Part shown: piece after piece, positions 59,995-64,000 of the stretch | Layout: each line of letters starts with the position of its first letter | How positions within the stretch are numbered: position 1 is the stretch's first letter | Assembly (NCBI RefSeq): GCF_018320785.1 | Contig: NC_054876.1 | Span: 8,000,707 to 8,064,706, forward strand | Length of the DNA stretch: 64,000 nucleotides | Source of the DNA: Cheilinus undulatus | Taxonomy: Eukaryota > Chordata > Actinopteri > Labriformes > Labridae | Reading direction: 5' to 3' | Notes under the pieces: model-generated | Databases searched by the model: none | What the model saw: the letters and a program-made list of their open reading frames with translations, nothing else | What the model was told of the DNA's origin: nothing | Made by a program: the position numbers and the translations under genes

Positions 59995-62770
59995 CACCTA
60001 CCTTGGTTGGCAAGGACCCTATTGAAATTGTAGGCATCCGTTATTATTTTTCTCTCAAAACAAATGGTATTTTGGAGGCCTTAACATGCTCAAAAACTCG
60101 CCAAATTTGATGGCTTGTTAGATCCTGGTGAAAAAATTTGTATTCCGGTGGTTGCATTCATTTCACTTGAAAATTGGCCCCTCAGGGGCCCCAAAACCTG
60201 GTATTCAGGAGCCCCACCCACAAGTTTGTGTGACATGTATAAAAATCGGTACACATGTGTATCATGACTAGACAAACAAAAAATCCTCTTGGGACCATAC
60301 TCTAAAATGCACAGGAAGTAACATCATCAAGGAAAAGTGTCCAATTTTGGCCCTTTTTTGGTCAATTTACAGTCCTCGCATTTGAACAAACAAGTTTGAG
60401 GGGACTTATCCGATTGACTCCAGAGTGCTTTCTCCTGAAACTAGACAAGATGGACACCTCAAGTTGTGCTCTTGGTGAGTTTTCATCAGGTTGCATGGCC
60501 GTTATGAGCCGCCAAACTTTGACGAGCACTTTTTTCACTATTTTTCTCCAAAAAAATGGTGTAAAAACAATTATTGTCCATAACTTTTAAGTGCTTACAC
60601 CAATCATCACCAAACTTCTCACATATGATCACCCATAGAGGCTCTATCAAATCATGCACCAACATCAGAAATCAATAACTCGGCCCCCTTATGACATCAC
60701 AATATAGAATTTGGCACTTTTTCCACTTTTCTCACTTTAAAAATTCACCAAAAATACACCTTTGAACTCAGGGAAATGATCTTGGGTCTGCACATGCATC
60801 GTGATCCCACCTACAAAAAGCCTCTTAGACCCATGCCAAAATCCCAACAGGAAGTCCACCAGCTTCATCTCCGTTTTTTTTTCTCTCTCCCAAAATGGTT
60901 TAACAGTCATAACTCTGGAAAACATTGTTATATCTTACACAAATTTCATGTGCTTTATAACAGTCCAGGCTAGAACACATTCATATTTTGAAATTTTAAG
61001 AAATCTTATAGCGCCCCCTATGGTAAGAAAAAGTAACTTTCACATTCCAGTTCCTAATGGTTGGCCGAATCATGCTGAAATTCCCTCAGATTGTTACCAA
61101 GGAGTTGTCCTTACACATATGCAATGGAAAAAATTTTACGCAAAAAGGCGTGCCCTGGGGATTTTTTGTTCACCATGAAACAGGAAGTACAATTTTTAGG
61201 GGCTTGTGATACTCATAAAGTAAAAAAACTTGGTGAAAAAATTCTCTTAGGCATGCTGAGATGATTTATTGATGTTTGCTGGTGGGTGTGGCCTATTGGC
61301 TCAATGGCGCCCCCTACAAATATTGAAAAATTCAGCAAACCCAGCTGGTTCATCCCAGGCCTATGGAGGCCTAATTTCGGTTTGCATATACATCATCATC
61401 AGACCTACAAAAAAGCTATCCGGACCCATGCTGGAATCCCAACAGGAAGTACACTAGCTTCATTGGATGAAACAGGAAGCAGAATTCTCAGGGACTTGTG
61501 ATATGTGTTAAGCAACAAAACTTGGTGAAAACATTGCCATGAGCATGCTGAGATAATTGATGGGATGTTTTTATGGTGGGCGTGGCCTATTAGCTCAATG
61601 GCGCCCCCTAAAATATTTAAAATATTCAGCCCCCTCAGCTGGTTCAACGCAGGCTTATGAATGTCAGTGTGCATATAGGTCATCGTCAGACCTACAAAAA
61701 AGCCTCTTGGACCCATATCATAAATTAAACAGGAAGTAGGCCATTTTGATTTTTTACATTTGCTTTTCGTAAATTTAGGGGTCTTATTTGAAAGAACTCA
61801 ACCGAGGGATTTTATCTGACTGACTCCAGATTTTTTTTCAGTAAAACTAGAGAAGCTTCACACCCCAAGTTGTACTCCGCGTGAGTTTTCACTATAGGGT
61901 GCTGACGTTATTGGTGCCCAATGTGTTCCGCTCTATTTTTCGCTGTGAAATTACACCATTATTGCCTTATCGTTTTAGTATTTATTTCAATCATCATCAA
62001 ACTTCACAGGGATAATCACACACTGGTCCTGAATACAACCATGCATTAATATCATCTTTTTGTCACAGCGCCCCCTTCTGCCAGGTGAACATTTACACCA
62101 TTAATGTTTCATGACTGTTTTATGGGTTTCCACAAAAAAAATCACCAAAAAAACACCATTCATCCTAGGCCTATGATTTTCGCTGTGCTTATGGATCATC
62201 ATCAGAGCAACAAAAAAGCCATTTCGACCCATGCTAAAATCCCAACAGGATGTCCACCAGCTTCATTGTAATTACACAATAAGATGTTTTTTTAAGGTGC
62301 CAAATGACTTTTACCTCTGCTTACTTTTTAAAAACTTCATCTTAGTTTTGTAAAATTCTCTAGCAAGACAACAGTGAGTCATTGAACATTCCTACATACT
62401 AAAATATAATCATTGTGCCCCCTACTGACAACAGGAAGCAAAAAACATGGGTTATATGTCCACTGATTTTGTCTTTGTTGTCACCCAAAAAAATCAGCCC
62501 CAGCACACCATTCAACCCAGGCTTCTGAATTTTTGTGTGCTTATAGGTCATTATCAGACCTACAAAAAAGCCTCTTGGACCCATGCCCAAATCCCAACAG
62601 GAAGTCAACCAGCTTCATCGCAATTTCACAATAAGACATTTTTGATGGGGCCAAATGAATCAAACACCCTCTAACTTTTTTCAAACTTCATTCTATGTTC
62701 TTCAAAATTCTCTAGCAAGACAGCAGTGCTACACTGAACTCACCTACATACAAAAAAAGTCATCATAGCA
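59995..62770. repeat. Long interspersed repeat with internal near-tandem units
   Basis: It begins with GGGCTCGAGCACCTACC. Within it a block with 'gacctacaaaaaagcc', 'acccatgcc', 'cccaacaggaagtc' and 'accagcttcat' recurs near 60810, 61400, 61690, 62210 and 62560. 'gcgccccctac' recurs near 61012, 61309 and 61602. No transposase or RT is seen. The same family occurs at 15030-16420. It may be a non-autonomous transposon with amplified internal units; the class is unknown. It lies in the presumed intron 3 of gene 3. Confidence 0.7.
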
Positions 62771-64000
62771 CCACCTTTAGGAATAACACCAATACACAAT
62801 AGTAAGTAACACCAATGAGTCATATCTTTAATCCTCTTGCTGTACATTACTTTTAAAGCTTGGATATACAACCTTAATATTTTTTTCACAATGGAGGCAT
62901 TTTTTTGAAGGATGTCTCACTGGAGACAGCAAGCATTTCAATATTTTGTCAACTTGACAGGAAGTATGTGTAGGTCTCATACTGAACATCTAATTACCTT
63001 CAAATTTCACATATATAATCAAGGTCATAGTTATTTCTTCCTATCACTGACTTCAACCAATCAAGCTCAGATTTAGATACAAACACCGCAATATTTGATC
63101 CCAACACTGACATGTCATGTATTTAATTATTCATTGCGTTATTTATTTAATTATTCATTCATCAGTGTTTTTTTTCTCACAAAAAATGTCTTTTCCTACT
63201 CAGCAAAATCTACAACTGTCACCATCAGTTAATTTCCTGAATTTCCACAATGTCCTTGTTGTGAGTACTTGGTTAGATAACTTGAAAGGCCATAAAGAAG
63301 CAGAGCAAGATTAATTCTAGATAACATTTAAACATTTCAGCCACATTAGGGAACCATCAAACACATCCCTCCAGGATGTTTGAAAATGGTTTGAATGGGA
63401 GATTCTATTCTTTGAAGACATAAATTAAACAAACATGGTCCAGTTAATCGTCCAATTGACCTATGGCTAAGCCACGCCCCCTCCACTCACTTGGACAAAC
63501 AATGAACATTTAGTGACAGGCACTATTGCAGTTGTCACAGTAGGAGACATTTCACAGGGGGCCATTGATGATTTTTGGAGACAGAAAGATCACATATCAT
63601 CTAGAAGTCACCAAAAGGGTCTAAACTACGCATTGGAGGGATAATATTAATCATTTTATTGTCGAGAAGGTCGCCAAAAAGCTTCAGTTACAAGCCCAAA
63701 TTCACAGGTCCCAGTGCAAACGTGATAAACCGCATCTCATTGCCATCACAATCGCAGACCACAAGATAGAGGATCAAAGTGCCACTGAAATTAAGGTTTT
63801 TGGTACAGAATATGACAAAAATATAACAGCCTTTTTACCATCTTTACCCTGAGTGTCTATCCATTAGTTTGGTGCTATAGTATATTTACATTGACTCATT
63901 TAGCATAACGTTTGCCAACCTTTGATATCTCAGCTATTACAGAGAAGTTAATGAAGCTAAGCTCCAGAAGTTGATGTTAGTTTAACTAGAGCCCTTTGGA
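62771..64000. other. Window end, nothing recognised
   Basis: Remnants of the preceding repeat family ('gacaggaagtatgtg', about 62957) fade out by about 63000. The rest shows no exon of gene 3, no RNA gene and no clear repeat. Confidence 0.4.

Overview
The window looks like nuclear DNA of a teleost fish, probably a percomorph. It is AT-rich and has small exons with GT-AG introns. It is crowded with repeat classes typical of fish: Tc1-like and hAT DNA transposons, LINE fragments, CACTA-like and LTR elements, CATC/CTAT microsatellites and AT-rich minisatellites. No prokaryotic genes, CRISPR arrays or RNA genes were seen. Most of the open frames of 60-100 codons are chance frames or transposon relics.

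The real genes are a tandem cluster of secreted matrix metalloproteinases (MMPs), all on the + strand. Gene 1 (4456-23063, 10 exons, 499 aa) is a divergent stromelysin/MMP20-like enzyme. Gene 2 (27719-33543, 10 exons, 477 aa) is a collagenase-3 (MMP13)-like enzyme with an ETS/AP-1/TATA-type promoter. Gene 3 (exons 1-3 at 56381-59108) is a close paralogue of gene 2 whose remaining exons are not in the window. I joined exons by splice signals and reading phase. Genes 1 and 2 give uninterrupted proteins with signal peptide, cysteine-switch propeptide, zinc catalytic domain (HExxHxxGxxH plus Met-turn), hinge and four-bladed hemopexin domain closed by two cysteines.

Layout: 1-4455 is upstream flank with repeats, including one intact copy of a 561-bp inverted-repeat element (2371-2931). 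4456-23063 is gene 1, with introns full of Tc1, hAT and LINE debris. 23064-27571 is intergenic. 27572-33966 is gene 2 with its promoter and poly(A) signal. 34723-34754 is a diverged copy of part of the gene 2 promoter with no gene behind it. 35170-46259 is a second copy of the 561-bp element, split by a solo LTR and by a 10-kb CACTA-like transposon (35342-45303). That transposon itself carries an internally deleted LTR retrotransposon, a 490-bp MITE and an apparent multi-exon minus-strand gene fragment. 46260-56300 is a repeat field with a fold-back element, several minisatellites and hAT-type elements. 56329-59108 is gene 3, and 59109-64000 is its intron 3 or flank, filled by a repeat family that also occurs in gene 1.

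The MMPs are expected to be secreted as zymogens held inactive by the propeptide cysteine and to degrade extracellular matrix after activation. The AP-1/ETS sites before genes 2 and 3 suggest inducible expression, as is established for collagenases. The most interesting structure is the nested transposon stack, because the uninterrupted paralogue at 2371-2931 shows the empty insertion site.
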